From Isosphaeraceae bacterium EP7 (GTDB lineage: Bacteria > Planctomycetota > Planctomycetia > Isosphaerales > Isosphaeraceae), in assembly GCA_038400315.1 (NCBI GenBank), contig CP151667.1:6211174-6275173 (forward strand): a DNA stretch of 64,000 nt. The letters are read 5' to 3'. How positions within the stretch are numbered: the stretch's first letter is position 1; each line of letters starts with the position of its first letter. The notes below the pieces were generated by a model. That model saw only the letters and a program-made list of their open reading frames with translations, did not search any database and was not told the DNA's origin. Of this stretch, positions 45,271-53,896 are shown piece after piece. The position numbers were made by a program, and so were the translations under genes.

Positions 45271-46377
45271 ATGGGCAGCACAGAAACCAGCCAGAAGCGG
45301 ATCGACGCCAATCGACGCAACGCCATGCGCAGCACCGGGCCGAGGACGGTCGAGGGCAAGGCACGGTCGCGCCGCAATAGCATGGTTCATGGACTGGCGG
45401 GCGCCGGGATTGTGGTGCCGGAGCAGGATGCCCAGGCCGTACGCGAGCGCGCCGAGCAGTGGAACTCGTCGCTGCGCCCTTATAACGCCTTTGAGATCAA
45501 CCTGGTCGAGACCATCGCCGTCGAATCGTTGCGCATCGAGCGGTGCCGGATCGAAGACCGGCTGGCTCGCGACTTCCGCGCCCGCAAGGCGGCTCACTGC
45601 TGGAGCGAGGAGCGCAAGGTCGCCATCGAGCGCGAGGCGAGCGCCCTGAGCGCCAAGCCCGCCGCGACGGCCAACCTGCTGGCCACGTCCGCCCCGGGCT
45701 GCGACTGGCTCATCGACCGATGGCGGCTGCTCGGTCATGCGCTCGACAAATCAGGTGTCTGGACCGACGAGCAACACACACTCGCCCTCGACCTGCTGGG
45801 CATCGCCGGTGCGCTGCGCGACCTGCCCAACCCGACGGATGCCGACGAGGGCGAGAGCCTGCTCGAACACCGACAGTGCCTCGTCGACGACCAGCTCGAA
45901 CGGCTCCTGACCCTCAAGGACGACGGCCACGACGACATCGAGGAGGAGCACCGCGAGGCCGCCATGCAGGGCCTGAACACGGTCGACGACCCCAAGCTCA
46001 TCTTGCTCCGCCGATATGAGACCGCCAGCCTGCGGCGGATGCGGTGGGCCCTCGACCTGCTGAACAAGGGGAAAGGGCTGCCCAACGACCAGAACCGAAA
46101 CCCCAAGTGGGACGACGACGGACCCGCCAGGTCGCCCCGCCGCCCGGGGCCAGGCGCGAATGCCGACGAAGGCGCCGAACGAAGCCAACCGCCGCCGGAA
46201 AACCTCTTCCACAAGGCCATGGAGGCCGCCCGGGCCCTGCCGCCGAGGCCTTCGACGCGGCCCGAGATCGCCTCGATCGCCAACCCGAAGCCCGAGAACA
46301 CCCCTCGCGCGGCCGATCGCCGGTCGCGGCAGGCCCGCAGGCGGCGGGCCGCGTCCTTGCAGCTCATGTCCTGCTGA
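45271..46377 (+). CDS. Planctomycete STGPRT-motif family protein
   Basis: This 368-residue protein starts with 'SQKRIDANRRNAMRSTGPRT' followed by 'VEGKARSRRNSMVHGLAG'. I know this N-x-x-N-A-x-x-S-T-G-P-R-T-x-E-G-K-x-R-S-x-x-N-x-x-x-H-G-L box from many multi-copy hypothetical proteins in Planctomycetota and Acidobacteriota. The basic box is followed by helical regions ('VERAEQWNSSLRPYNAFE'-like, 'INLVETIAVESLRIERCRIE') and a polar C-terminus (PENTPRAADRRSRQARRRRA). No function is known to me; the basic N-terminus could bind nucleic acid, and multi-copy occurrence hints at mobility. Confidence 0.8.
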   Translation: MGSTETSQKRIDANRRNAMRSTGPRTVEGKARSRRNSMVHGLAGAGIVVPEQDAQAVRERAEQWNSSLRPYNAFEINLVETIAVESLRIERCRIEDRLARDFRARKAAHCWSEERKVAIEREASALSAKPAATANLLATSAPGCDWLIDRWRLLGHALDKSGVWTDEQHTLALDLLGIAGALRDLPNPTDADEGESLLEHRQCLVDDQLERLLTLKDDGHDDIEEEHREAAMQGLNTVDDPKLILLRRYETASLRRMRWALDLLNKGKGLPNDQNRNPKWDDDGPARSPRRPGPGANADEGAERSQPPPENLFHKAMEAARALPPRPSTRPEIASIANPKPENTPRAADRRSRQARRRRAASLQLMSC

Positions 46378-46610
46378 CCAGATGATGCATATTCAGGTCG
46401 CCCCGGTGCATGCTTCGCGGCAAGGTGCGTCGCCCTGCGCAGTCACAGCGATTTGACCGGATGCGGAACCGGGGCAAGAGTTGCGTTCCCGTTCGGCGGC
46501 TAGCCTCCCGGACAATCTCGGGGGCCGGCCGACGAATCCTCTATCCACGCAGGCGCCCCAGATCGACCCGACCCGTCGGGTTGAGGCCGCCTGCGAGGGA
46601 GCCACCGACG

Positions 46611-48296
46611 ATGCAAGCGTTCGAGGATCGGAGACCGCCGGGCCGGCCCTATGGGGGCCTGGTCGACCGCCTGCTCCGCTACGGCCTTCCCGGCGTCGTG
46701 CTGCTGATAGCCGCCTGCGTTCTGGCGGTCATGGTGATGTACAACTCGTTCAAGATCGAGGTCGGCACCGGCGAGCAGGCCGTGCTCGTCCGCCTGACCG
46801 GGCTCGACCTGGAACCCGACATGGAGCTGGCCCCGCCCCCCAAGGCCGGCGCCTACTACAAGGGCGTGCAGGCGGGCGGGCCAAATAATGGCGTGCTCAC
46901 CGAAGGTAGGTATTTTTATAATCCGTACGTCTGGAACTGGGAGATCATGCCCCAGTTCGTGGTGCCCCAGGGCAAGATCGGCATCCGCATCGCGCTCGTC
47001 GGCGAAGACCTTCCCGCCGGCCACGCCCTGGCCGATCCCGGCCAGAAGGGGATCATCCGCGGCCAGGCCTTGAAGCCCGGCCGTTACCCGTACAACCCCT
47101 ACGCCGAGACCATCGAGACCCACGACCCGGTCACCGTGCCGGCCGGCTTCCGGGGTGTTCTCACCCTGCTCGCCGGCCGCGAGCCCAAAGACCCGAACGT
47201 CTTCCTGGTCGAGGACGGCGAGCGCGGGGTGCAGACGAAGACGCTGGAGCCCGGCACCTACTTCCTGAACCCTTACGAGACGCGGGTCAGCCAGGTCGAC
47301 TGCCGCTCGCAGCGGTTCAACCTGGGCTCGGAGACCGGCGGCACCGACTTCCTCTCGGCCGACGGATTCCTGGTGTCGCTCGACGGGGCCGTCGAGTTCC
47401 GCGTCCTGCCCGAGCGCGCCGCCGAGGTCTTCGTCAAGTACAACGAGGAGCACGACGGCGACGACATCAAGGACCAGATCATCTCCAAGATCATCACCCC
47501 CGAGAGCCGGTCGATCTGCCGGATCGGCGGGTCGAAGCTCACCGGCGGCCAGTTCATCAGCGGCACCGACCGCGAGGTCTTCCAGCGCGACCTGATCAAG
47601 TCGCTCACCGAGAACTGCAAGAAGCAAGGCGTCGAGATCCTCGCCGTCGCCATTACCTCGATCCAGCCCCCCGAGGAGATCGCCGGCCCGGTCCGTCAGC
47701 GCGAGGTGGCCAAGCAGGAGCGGAGCCAGTTCGTCCAGGAGCGGCTCCAGCAGGTCTCGGAGGCCCAGCTCAAGGTGCAGCAGATCCTCGCCGACCAGAA
47801 GCGCCTGCTCGTCGAGGCCGAGCAGCTCGTCGTCCAGAAGACGACCAAGGCCGAGGAGGAGCAGCAGGTCGCCGTCACCCTGGCCGAGCAGCAGCTCGCC
47901 GTCTCCAAGACCAAGCTGGAGGCCACCGTCGACCAGGCCGCCGCCATCCGGGCCAAGGCCGAGGCCGACGCCGAGGTCATCCGCTTCAACAACAAGGCCG
48001 AGCTCGCCGGCCTCGCCGCGCGGGTGCAAGCCTTCGGCGGCGACGGCGCGGCCCTGGCGCAGAACATCCTCGTGAGCAAGCTGGCCCCAGCCTTCCGCTC
48101 GATCCTGTCCAACTCCGAAGGCCCCCTGATGGACCTCTTCGGCCAGTTCACCGCCGAGCCCCCCCCGCGCCGGCCCGCGGCCGATTCTCCCCAGGCCGCC
48201 GCGAAGCCAGAAGCGAAGCCGGACTCCAAGCCCGAAGCCAAGGCTGACGCCGAGTTGCCCAAGTCGGTCTTCTCGAACACACGGGAGATGCCATGA
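46611..48296 (+). CDS. Membrane-anchored SPFH protein with three 58-residue modules
   Basis: This 561-residue protein has one transmembrane helix (24-44). Modules with a (P/E)GxYxxNPY turn begin at residues 98, 156 and 214, exactly 58 residues apart. An SPFH/band-7 domain follows (about 225-360: 'QRFNLGSETGGTDFLSADGFLVSLDGAVEFRV', 'EILAVAITSIQPPEEI'), then a long Gln/Glu/Ala-rich coiled coil (360-465) and a Pro/Lys-Ala tail (515-550). Band-7 proteins form large ring scaffolds at membranes. The module-SPFH-coiled coil order resembles major vault protein. The ATG follows GCGAGGGAG. It is translationally coupled to the next SPFH gene (ATGA). Confidence 0.85.
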   Translation: MQAFEDRRPPGRPYGGLVDRLLRYGLPGVVLLIAACVLAVMVMYNSFKIEVGTGEQAVLVRLTGLDLEPDMELAPPPKAGAYYKGVQAGGPNNGVLTEGRYFYNPYVWNWEIMPQFVVPQGKIGIRIALVGEDLPAGHALADPGQKGIIRGQALKPGRYPYNPYAETIETHDPVTVPAGFRGVLTLLAGREPKDPNVFLVEDGERGVQTKTLEPGTYFLNPYETRVSQVDCRSQRFNLGSETGGTDFLSADGFLVSLDGAVEFRVLPERAAEVFVKYNEEHDGDDIKDQIISKIITPESRSICRIGGSKLTGGQFISGTDREVFQRDLIKSLTENCKKQGVEILAVAITSIQPPEEIAGPVRQREVAKQERSQFVQERLQQVSEAQLKVQQILADQKRLLVEAEQLVVQKTTKAEEEQQVAVTLAEQQLAVSKTKLEATVDQAAAIRAKAEADAEVIRFNNKAELAGLAARVQAFGGDGAALAQNILVSKLAPAFRSILSNSEGPLMDLFGQFTAEPPPRRPAADSPQAAAKPEAKPDSKPEAKADAELPKSVFSNTREMP

Positions 48297-50032
48297 ACCG
48301 CCGCCTGACCGAGTTCCTGACCGGCACGGCGGTCGTCGTGGTCGCCGTCCTGGCCTTCGCCTACTTCGGCATCTGGCAGTGGATGTTCTGCCGGGTCGAG
48401 GTCCCCCCCGGCCAGAGCCTCCTGCTGCGTTACAAAGGCCCCTTCCCCTTCGGCCTCACCGAGAGCGCCCCGGAGGGAACGCTGGTCGACCTCGACTCCC
48501 GGGGCCGGCCCAAGCTGGTCGGCATCCTGGCCGCCATGCCCGGCCCCGGCCGCCACTTCTACTCGCCGCTCGAGTACGAGCGCAAGCTGGTACCCGACAC
48601 CGTGATCAAGCCCGGCGAGCTGGGCATCGTCAACTCCAAGGCGGGCAAGGCCAGCCCCGACGGCTCTTACCTGGTCGACGAGCCCGGCTACCGAGGCACC
48701 TGGCGCAAGGTGCTGACCCCTGGCCGCTACCGGATGAACGGCTACGCCTACGACGTGAAGGTGGTGCCCGCCGACGCCTGCGTCGACCCCGCAACCGCCG
48801 TGGTGCGCCGCGAGGGCGACCCCATCCTGATTCCCCCCGGCTACGTCGGCGTGGTGACCAACAAAACGGATAACCCCCGGACCAAGCAGGTGCAAGGAAT
48901 CCAGGACCGGGTCTTGCAGCCGGGCCTGTATTACATCAACCCCCAGGAAAAAGTCGTCAGCATCGTCAGCATCGGCTACAACGAGACCAGCCTGAGCGTC
49001 GAGCAGGACGTGGAGGCCACCGCCCGCGCCAACGCCGAGGCCGCCGCCCGTCCCGCGCCGGCCGCCGACGCCCGCCTCTTCGCCAGCAGGCCCGTCCCCC
49101 GCGACCCCATCTACAAGGCCGGCAAGGGGATCGAGTTCCCCTCCAACGACGGCTTCCTGATCCACCTGGACTACACCGCCATCTGGGGCATCGTCCCCGA
49201 CCAGGCCCCAGGCGTGGTCCGCCAGTTCGGCAACCTGAAGGACGTCGAGGACAAGGTGATCCTGCCGCAGATCGGCTCGATCTGCCGCCTCCACGGCTCC
49301 AAGCGAGGCGCCGTCGACCTTCTGGTGGGCGACTCCCGCGAGGCTTTCCAGGAGGAGTCGGCCGACGAGCTTGAGCGGGTCCTCGCCTCCAAGAAGCTCT
49401 CGCTCCTGTTCGGCTTGACCAGGCATATTTATGTGCCGGCGCAAGTGCGAGAGCCGATTCAGAAGGCCAAGATCGCCGACGAGCTGAAGCTGACCAGCGA
49501 CCAGAAGCAGCTCACCGCCAAGGCCCAGGCCGACCTCTCCGAGGCCAAGGCCAAGGTCATCCTCGAGGAGAACCGCACCCGGGCCGAGACCGAGAAGAAG
49601 GTCGCCCAGGTCGCCGCCGAGGGCGAGAAGATGGCCCGCGAGATCGAGGCCACCACCGAGAAGCTCCGAGCCCAGATCGACGCCAAGGCCGCCCTCACCG
49701 ACGCCCAGGCCTCCCGCACCATGGGCGAGGCCCGGGCCAAGACCATCGAGCTGTCCAACCAGGCCAAGGCCGAGCGCTACCGCCAGTACGTCGATTCCCT
49801 GGGAGGCCCCGCCGCCTACAACCGCTACGTCTTCGCCGAGGGCCTGCCCGACGACCTCCGCCTGAGCATCTTCTACGCCGGCCCCGGAACCTTCTGGACC
49901 GACCTGAAGGGCTTCGACCAGACCATGCTCGGCAAGCTAGCCTCCGACCAGACCACAACTCCGGCCCCGGCCAAGCCCCCCCGCGTCAATCCCTCCATCG
50001 CCCCCGCCGGCCTGGAGGCCAAACCTCGCTGA
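48293..50032 (+). CDS. Second membrane-anchored SPFH protein, coupled to the first
   Basis: This 579-residue protein has a transmembrane helix (about 8-30, 'FLTGTAVVVVAVLAFAYFG'). PGxxxxxP-type turns start at residues 85, 143 and 210 (PGRHFYSP, PGRYRMNGY, PGLYYINP), spaced 58 and 67. The SPFH domain follows (about 225-390: 'EFPSNDGFLIHLDYTAIWGI') and then a very long Ala/Glu/Lys coiled coil (about 385-500). The N-terminus overlaps the first gene's stop. The two probably form a hetero-oligomer, as HflK and HflC do, but no FtsH or NfeD partner is adjacent. Confidence 0.85.
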   Translation: MNRRLTEFLTGTAVVVVAVLAFAYFGIWQWMFCRVEVPPGQSLLLRYKGPFPFGLTESAPEGTLVDLDSRGRPKLVGILAAMPGPGRHFYSPLEYERKLVPDTVIKPGELGIVNSKAGKASPDGSYLVDEPGYRGTWRKVLTPGRYRMNGYAYDVKVVPADACVDPATAVVRREGDPILIPPGYVGVVTNKTDNPRTKQVQGIQDRVLQPGLYYINPQEKVVSIVSIGYNETSLSVEQDVEATARANAEAAARPAPAADARLFASRPVPRDPIYKAGKGIEFPSNDGFLIHLDYTAIWGIVPDQAPGVVRQFGNLKDVEDKVILPQIGSICRLHGSKRGAVDLLVGDSREAFQEESADELERVLASKKLSLLFGLTRHIYVPAQVREPIQKAKIADELKLTSDQKQLTAKAQADLSEAKAKVILEENRTRAETEKKVAQVAAEGEKMAREIEATTEKLRAQIDAKAALTDAQASRTMGEARAKTIELSNQAKAERYRQYVDSLGGPAAYNRYVFAEGLPDDLRLSIFYAGPGTFWTDLKGFDQTMLGKLASDQTTTPAPAKPPRVNPSIAPAGLEAKPR

Positions 50033-50052
50033 GCAATCCCGAAATCACCCGA

Positions 50053-50088
50053 GGACGCATGGGCAAGTTCCATTGTGCCCATGCGTCC
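50053..50088 (+). terminator. Terminator hairpin after the SPFH operon
   Basis: An exact 13-bp stem (50053-50065 with 50076-50088) and a 10-base loop lie 21 bases after the second SPFH stop. A T-tract is absent. Confidence 0.65.
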
Positions 50089-50159
50089 GCATTCTGAAAC
50101 CACGGGACGACCCTTCCCTGGTCTCCGCTGCGAACGGCGACTTCTCATGGGTATCCGTG

Positions 50160-50660
50160 ATGAAATTCAAACACGAACATATCATTGCAACAACAATCAT
50201 CTTCGTCGTGGCGGGAACCTATGCCTTCAAGACCTGGAAGGCTTGGCCCCCGCTGACGACCCTTGAACGCGGCCTCGTCGGCAATTGGGTCACTCGAGTC
50301 AGAGACACCAAATATTACAACGGGTCATCGACCAAATCCCGTGAACACTGGGAACTCCGGCGCGACCACACATATTCCAGGTCGGTCATCACGCCGGGCA
50401 ACCCGGAGTACGTGATGCTCAACGGCGAGGGCCGTTGGGCCGTCGAAGGTTCCAGGCTTCATCTCAAGGCCTTCAAAATCGACTCCCGAACCGTGAACGT
50501 GCCCCGAGACATCCTGAATTTCTTGCTCAGTCGCGGAAAGCCGTGGACCTTCCCTGGGGCCAACATCGGGCTGCTCGCCCCGATCCGGCTCATCGACGGC
50601 GAGACCTGGGAAATGGAAACCCCCTACAACCGGCCAATCATCTGGAAGCGTGTCCCCTAG
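50160..50660 (+). CDS. Small membrane-anchored hypothetical protein
   Basis: This 166-residue protein has an N-terminal helix (HIIATTIIFVVAGTYAF). The exported part has 'LERGLVGNWVTRVRDTKYYN' ... 'REHWELRRDHTYSRSVITPG' ... 'GEGRWAVEGSRLHLKAF', the rhythm of a lipocalin-like beta sandwich ('L.G.W......' then 'l..dgty' then 'G.W...g..l.l'). The start is ATG at 50160 with an in-frame GTG one codon earlier. Codon use is less GC-rich at third positions than neighbours, so recent arrival is possible. No function is assigned. Confidence 0.65.
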   Translation: MKFKHEHIIATTIIFVVAGTYAFKTWKAWPPLTTLERGLVGNWVTRVRDTKYYNGSSTKSREHWELRRDHTYSRSVITPGNPEYVMLNGEGRWAVEGSRLHLKAFKIDSRTVNVPRDILNFLLSRGKPWTFPGANIGLLAPIRLIDGETWEMETPYNRPIIWKRVP

Positions 50661-50767
50661 ACTTCAGGCCAGCCACCTTGCACACGACCAAAACCAACCT
50701 TCCTGGCACGACCGACGTATGATGGAATGGCCCAAACACTCTGGATCAGATCAGGGAGCGAAACCCC

Positions 50768-51067
50768 ATGGACCCGCAAGTGCAGGACCATCGACCGTCC
50801 GTCGAATTGCTGGAATCCCACCACATCTTCCCCGGCGTCTTCCGGATCAAGGTCATCGGCAACGTCGCCGACGACTTCGAAGGCCGGGCGCTGGCGGCGG
50901 TGCACCAGGAGGTCTCCGGGGTCAGCGAGGTCGACCACTCGATCCGCAATACCGTGAGCGGCCGGCATATCTCGCTGACGCTCGACATCAACGTCCAGAC
51001 CGCCGAGCAGGTGCGGGCGATCTACGGCCGGTTGCAGGAGGTCCAGGGCCTGAAGCTGCTGCTCTGA
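50768..51067 (+). CDS. DUF493 (YbeD-like) protein
   Basis: This 99-residue protein matches DUF493: 'FRIKVIGNVADDFEGRALAAVHQEVSGVSE', 'RNTVSGRHISLTLDINVQTAEQVRAIYGRLQEVQGLKLLL'. The ferredoxin-like ACT fold of E. coli YbeD has been linked to lipoate metabolism by gene context only, and lipA/lipB are not nearby here. The start is ATG, 26 bases into the AT-poor leader after AGGGAGCG. Confidence 0.85.
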   Translation: MDPQVQDHRPSVELLESHHIFPGVFRIKVIGNVADDFEGRALAAVHQEVSGVSEVDHSIRNTVSGRHISLTLDINVQTAEQVRAIYGRLQEVQGLKLLL

Positions 51068-51076
51068 AAAAGCACC

Positions 51077-51101
51077 GGCGCGGCCCCGATCGGGCCGCGC
51101 C
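51077..51101. terminator. Hairpin between convergent DUF493 and UXS genes
   Basis: A 10-bp stem (51077-51086 with 51092-51101) with a CGATC loop stands 10 bases after the DUF493 stop and 11 before the end of the convergent gene. It could serve both strands. Confidence 0.6.
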
Positions 51102-51111
51102 AGGTCCGTCC

Positions 51112-52044
51112 TCAGAGCACCGTCTTGAAGTAGTCCAGGGTGCGGACCAGGCCGTCGGCACGCTCGATCGTCGGGTTCCAACCGAGCAGGGTCTGGGCCC
51201 GGGTGATGTCGGGCCGGCGCCGCTTGGGGTCGTCCTGCGGCAGCTCGCGGTAGTCGATCGTGCTCTTGGTGCCGGGGACCATCGCGATGATCTCCTTGGC
51301 CAGCTCAAGCACGGTCAGCTCCGACGGGTTGCCGATGTTCACCGGCTCGACGAAGTCCGAATTCAGGAGCCGGTAGATGCCGTCGACCAGGTCGGTCACG
51401 TAGCAGAAGCTCCGCGTCTGCTGCCCCTCGCCGAAGACCGTGAGCTGCTCGCCTCGCAGAACTTGCCCCATGAACGCCGGCAGCACGCGCCCGTCATTCA
51501 GGCGCATCCGGGGTCCATACGTGTTGAAAATCCGCACGATCCGCGTCTTCACCCCGTGGTACCGGTGATAGGCCATGGTGATGGCCTCGGCGAACCGCTT
51601 GGCCTCGTCGTAGCACCCGCGCGGGCCGATCGTGTTGACGTTGCCCCAGTAGTCTTCGCGCTGGGGGTGAACCTCGGGGTCGCCGTAGATCTCCGACGTG
51701 CTGGCCAGCAGGAACCGGGCGTCCTTGTTCTTGGCCAGGCCGAGCGCATTGTGCGTGCCCAGCGAGCCGACCTTCAAGGTCGGGATCGGGTGCGCCAGGT
51801 AGTCGGCCGGGCTGGCCGGGCTGGCGAAATGGAGGATGTTGTCGACCGGGCCATCTACCGTAATCGGCTCGCTGATGTCATGCTCGACGAACCGGAAGGA
51901 GGGATTGTCCAGGATCTGGAGGATGTTGTTCCGGGAGCCGGTCAGCAGGTTGTCGACGCAGACGACCTCGTGCCCCTCGGCCAGGAACCGCTCGCAGAGG
52001 TGCGAGCCAACGAACCCTGCGCCGCCGGTGATGACCGTTCTCAA
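51112..52044 (-). CDS. UDP-glucuronic acid decarboxylase (UDP-xylose synthase)
   Basis: This 310-residue short-chain dehydrogenase-type enzyme converts UDP-glucuronate to UDP-xylose. It has '[16 protein letters not shown]', '[11 protein letters not shown]', '[13 protein letters not shown]', '[20 protein letters not shown]', '[16 protein letters not shown]' (YxxxK) and '[19 protein letters not shown]', all UXS hallmarks. No ATG fits. The TTG at 52044 follows AAGGAG and overlaps the stop of the upstream gene (TTGA), so it is translationally coupled to it. Confidence 0.93.
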   Translation of the reverse strand: MRTVITGGAGFVGSHLCERFLAEGHEVVCVDNLLTGSRNNILQILDNPSFRFVEHDISEPITVDGPVDNILHFASPASPADYLAHPIPTLKVGSLGTHNALGLAKNKDARFLLASTSEIYGDPEVHPQREDYWGNVNTIGPRGCYDEAKRFAEAITMAYHRYHGVKTRIVRIFNTYGPRMRLNDGRVLPAFMGQVLRGEQLTVFGEGQQTRSFCYVTDLVDGIYRLLNSDFVEPVNIGNPSELTVLELAKEIIAMVPGTKSTIDYRELPQDDPKRRRPDITRAQTLLGWNPTIERADGLVRTLDYFKTVL

Positions 52045-52619
52045 TGTCCTGACTCCTTCTCGTCCCGAGGGTCGGCCGTCGACCCTGCATCGTGTTCGTC
52101 GTCCGCGGGGCGCCGTCCCGGCGCCAGCCGACCGAGGATCCGGCCGGCCCAGGCCGCCCATGTTCCATCGAGGGGGGCCCGCGATGAAAGCCCTTGACCC
52201 CCGAGTGCGGAGCCGTCCTCGTCACGGGTCACGCCGAATGGCCGGGCGACGGCGTGATAACCGGCCAGATCCAGCTGCATCGTCATGGCGAACGCCGCGT
52301 CCGGATTCCAGCTATGGACGACGAACCGAGTGGCCCGCAGGTGCGGCCTCGGGCCGTCCCGGCAGAGCCAGCGGACGACCTCCATGCCGCAGTCATCTCG
52401 ATGGCTCTGCACGAACGTCTCGCCGCCGAGGTCGTGATCAAGGTGCACCTCGTCCCACCCCTCGGCGGCCTCGAGCATCTCGATGCACTCGCCCACCGTG
52501 CTCACCCAGACGGCCTCCGGGCAGCCTGCGAGGAAGGCCCCCGCGCGGCCCGGATCGTCATCGAGGAACAGCACTCGCGCGGGTTCCGGCGTCGTCTCGT
52601 CCCCGGCCGGCTTCGTCAT
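52041..52619 (-). CDS. Cyclic-phosphate processing receiver-domain protein
   Basis: This 192-residue protein starts [20 protein letters not shown] then DDPGR, with '[16 protein letters not shown]' at 55-70 and '[18 protein letters not shown]' at 96-113. These are the marks of the receiver-like family annotated as 'cyclic-phosphate processing', which keeps Asp-rich metal-binding loops but is not a two-component regulator. Its C-terminus is polar. The ATG overlaps the upstream stop (ATGA) and the stop overlaps the TTG of the UXS gene. Role is inferred from family name only. Confidence 0.72.
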   Translation of the reverse strand: MTKPAGDETTPEPARVLFLDDDPGRAGAFLAGCPEAVWVSTVGECIEMLEAAEGWDEVHLDHDLGGETFVQSHRDDCGMEVVRWLCRDGPRPHLRATRFVVHSWNPDAAFAMTMQLDLAGYHAVARPFGVTRDEDGSALGGQGLSSRAPLDGTWAAWAGRILGRLAPGRRPADDEHDAGSTADPRDEKESGH

Positions 52620-53002
52620 CGGGGCGCCTCGCCCTGCGCCGCCGCCCGCCATCGCTCGCGGACTTCGGGGAGCGGGTAATCGAGGAGACTGACGCCTTCC
52701 TGCCCCATCAGCTCGCAGAGCCGCAGGTAACCGCGCGTGACCCGCGTCTCCTCGGCCGAGACGAACTCGGGGTCGAGTTCGGCCTTGTCGAATGGCCCCT
52801 CGACGGCGACCGGCTCGAAGCCCTCGGCCACGATGAACTGGGCCCTCGACGGGTTGCAGCGGAGGTGCCGCTCGGCGACCTTGTGGAGCAGGTCGGGCTC
52901 GACCTCGCCCAGGACGTACCGCAGGTAGAGGTCGGAGTCGACGAGGTCGTCGACCTCCTGCCCGCAGACCTCGCAGAGATATCCCTGGTCGCAGACCGCC
53001 AT
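52616..53002 (-). CDS. Zinc-ribbon hypothetical protein
   Basis: This 128-residue protein has 'GYLCEVCGQEVDDLVDSDLYL' at residues 7-27 (C10-x2-C13 in the first zinc half-site) and 'HLRCNPSRAQFIVAEGFE' (C49, after H46). It lacks a clear second CxxC, so a zinc ribbon is tentative. The rest is acidic and helical. It is the first gene of a coupled trio with the receiver protein and UXS. I recognise no named family. Confidence 0.6.
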   Translation of the reverse strand: MAVCDQGYLCEVCGQEVDDLVDSDLYLRYVLGEVEPDLLHKVAERHLRCNPSRAQFIVAEGFEPVAVEGPFDKAELDPEFVSAEETRVTRGYLRLCELMGQEGVSLLDYPLPEVRERWRAAAQGEAPR

Positions 53003-53023
53003 GCACGTCGCCCCTTGTCCCGG

Positions 53024-53863
53024 TCAGATCGTGTCGCCGAGAAGGTCGGACATCGCGTAGAGCCCCGGACGCTTACCGGCCAGGAACGCCGCGGCGTCCA
53101 GGGCCCCGCGGGCGAACCCGTCGCGGTTCAGGGCCCGATGGGACAGCTCGAGGCACTCGCCCATCAGGCCGAAGACGACCGTGTGCTCGCCCGGATTGTC
53201 CCCGGTGCGCAGGGCGTGCAGGCCGATCTCGCCGCGGGGCCGCTCGCCCACCTGCCCCTCACGCCCATTGACGAACTTGCGGATCCCGATGGCGCCGGCC
53301 ACTTCCTCGGCCAGCCTGAGGGCCGTGCCGCTGGGGGCGTCCTTCTTGAAGTGGTGGTGCCGCTCGATGATCTCGACGTCGGCCTCATCCCCGAGCGCCT
53401 TGGCCGCCTCGCCCGCCAGCCTGATGAGCAGGTTGACCGCACGGCTGAGATTCGGCGAGATCAGGAGCGCGATCTCATCCTTGGCGGCCCGGATCTCTTC
53501 GAGCTGCTCGGGCTCGAATCCGGTGGTGGCGACCACGACCGGGATCTTCCGCAGCCGGCACGCCGCGACCAGGGCCACGCTCGCCGCCGGGGTGGAGAAG
53601 TCGATCACCGCATCAATAGGAACGGTCTCGGGCAGGGTGCAACTGAGCGGCACACCCAGCGGGCCAAGCCCCAGGACGACGCCCACATCTTCGCCCAGCT
53701 TGGGGTGCTCGGGGCGGTCTACGGCCGCGCCCAAGGTCATCCTGGGGTCGTCCTGGATGAGTTGGATCAGGCGAGTTCCCATCCGTCCGGTCGCGCCATG
53801 AATGGCGACCGAGATCGACTTCGTTTCCAAGGTATCCCGCCCTTCGATCGGCCTGTCAGACAT
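53024..53863 (-). CDS. dapB: 4-hydroxy-tetrahydrodipicolinate reductase
   Basis: This 279-residue enzyme of the lysine/diaminopimelate pathway has the N-terminal loop 'VAIHGATGRMGTRLIQLI', 'VIDFSTPAASVALVAACR', 'VVATTGF', 'ISPNLSRAVNLLIRL' and the signature 'IERHHHFKKDAPSGTALRLA' with catalytic His and Lys. Diaminopimelate supports peptidoglycan and lysine synthesis. It lies 33 bases downstream of the threonine synthase gene, which uses the same aspartate-derived precursor pathway. Confidence 0.95.
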   Translation of the reverse strand: MSDRPIEGRDTLETKSISVAIHGATGRMGTRLIQLIQDDPRMTLGAAVDRPEHPKLGEDVGVVLGLGPLGVPLSCTLPETVPIDAVIDFSTPAASVALVAACRLRKIPVVVATTGFEPEQLEEIRAAKDEIALLISPNLSRAVNLLIRLAGEAAKALGDEADVEIIERHHHFKKDAPSGTALRLAEEVAGAIGIRKFVNGREGQVGERPRGEIGLHALRTGDNPGEHTVVFGLMGECLELSHRALNRDGFARGALDAAAFLAGKRPGLYAMSDLLGDTI

Positions 53864-53896
53864 GAGAATTCGGCCTATTTAATGCGCGCCGACGGT

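Noticed and set aside
52041-53006. One 321-residue protein covering the receiver gene and its upstream neighbour
   Set aside because: The upstream part is a shadow of the zinc-ribbon gene in another frame; ATG 52619 with its ATGA overlap gives the natural start.
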